NCBI GenBank assembly: GCA_029210175.1
Contig: JARGPL010000009.1
Location: forward strand, 1 to 64,000
Source: Minwuia sp.
GTDB taxonomy: Bacteria > Pseudomonadota > Alphaproteobacteria > Minwuiales > Minwuiaceae
DNA length: 64,000 nt
Reading direction: 5' to 3'
Position 1 is the stretch's first letter; each line of letters starts with the position of its first letter. Below are positions 63,807 through 64,000 of the stretch, piece after piece. Both the position numbers and the translations under genes were made by a program. The notes under the pieces are model-generated. The model was not told the origin of the DNA, made no database searches, and saw only the letters and a program-made list of their open reading frames with translations.

Positions 63807-64000
63807 ATGGGCAAAATTGCCGCGTCCATCCTGGCTCTGCTGCTGCTCGGTCTGGCCGTTCAGGTTGCACACGCCGGTTCCCCGTCACCCGCTCCCGCTA
63901 CTCTTCGGATTCCTGCCGGGCCGGTCATCGTCGGATCCGACCGTGGTGAGCGAGAGATGGCCTATGCGCTGGATGAGGCCGCCTACGGCCACAGTGTGAC
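63807..64000 (+). CDS. Exported formylglycine-generating-enzyme-like protein, N-terminal part (cut by window edge)
   Basis: From an ATG at 63807 an open frame runs to the window end. It encodes a Sec signal peptide (GKIAASILALLLLGLAVQV, then AHA) followed by LRIPAGPVIVGSDRGERE and YALDEAAYGHSV. The pattern IPAGxxxVGSDRGE...DE.. is the opening of the FGE-sulfatase (SUMF1) domain, where substrates or metal are handled later in the fold. Only 64 codons are visible. There is no clear ribosome binding site before the ATG. The gene is divergent from glnB. Confidence 0.6.
   Translation, partial: MGKIAASILALLLLGLAVQVAHAGSPSPAPATLRIPAGPVIVGSDRGEREMAYALDEAAYGHSV

Noticed and set aside
63817-63999. Plus-strand frame MPRPSWLCCC at the right edge
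   Set aside because: The frame from 63807 encodes a proper signal peptide and FGE-like sequence, so this one is a shadow.

Overview
This window is a stretch of high-GC, gene-dense bacterial chromosome with about 55 protein genes and no rRNA, tRNA or CRISPR. Gene content and order point to an alphaproteobacterium: HDAC-xseB-ispA-dxs, recG/sdhE-mfd, glnB-glnA, flgK-flgL, several LIV-type and dipeptide-type ABC systems, and a DivK-like single-domain regulator. Many starts are TTG or GTG and operons are tightly packed with ATGA/TTGA overlaps. I cannot name the species.

Layout. 1-63: start of an IS630-type transposase cut by the window edge. 266-4533: coenzyme F420 module (fused fbiC and cofC on the minus strand, divergent F420-type LLM oxidoreductase). 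4763-6375: NodB-type deacetylase plus formyltransferase pair, of lower GC than its neighbours. 6472-9538: flagellar hook-filament junction genes flgK-flgL. 9781-11675: TetR regulator divergent from a Rieske oxygenase, with two palindromic operator candidates between them. 11802-13645: MarR-GNAT fusion and a DMT exporter. 13677-19368: unknown exported protein, large MscS-type channel, stand-alone molybdopterin oxidoreductase. 19372-27619: TetR regulator (apparently with an ATC start) divergent from a dipeptide-type ABC operon. The last ATPase of that operon is fused in frame to an SDR domain lacking the catalytic Tyr, and the operon ends in a dienelactone hydrolase/SnoaL-like fusion.

28002-32111: isoprenoid precursor and housekeeping operon. 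32242-37642: RND efflux pair, histidine phosphatase, VOC protein. 37692-44601: LIV-type ABC operon with an embedded acyl-CoA ligase. 44669-47014: soluble multi-PAS histidine kinase. 47132-48726: type III polyketide synthase with an ICMT-like methyltransferase. 49011-55742: DUF502 protein, recG, sdhE, mfd. 55768-58628: FrnE-like oxidoreductase, SDR, response regulator, zinc-less MsrB. 58796-61656: GDP-fucose synthesis (gmd, fcl) and a glycosyltransferase. 61787-63618: glnB-glnA with a sigma-54-like promoter and an intrinsic terminator. 63807-64000: start of an exported formylglycine-generating-enzyme-like protein.

The least ordinary items are the ABC-ATPase/SDR fusion with an internal ribosome binding site, the ATC-start TetR gene, the F420 module, the deacetylase/formyltransferase pair beside flagellar genes, and the type III PKS/methyltransferase pair. 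No phage, plasmid or defence island is visible.
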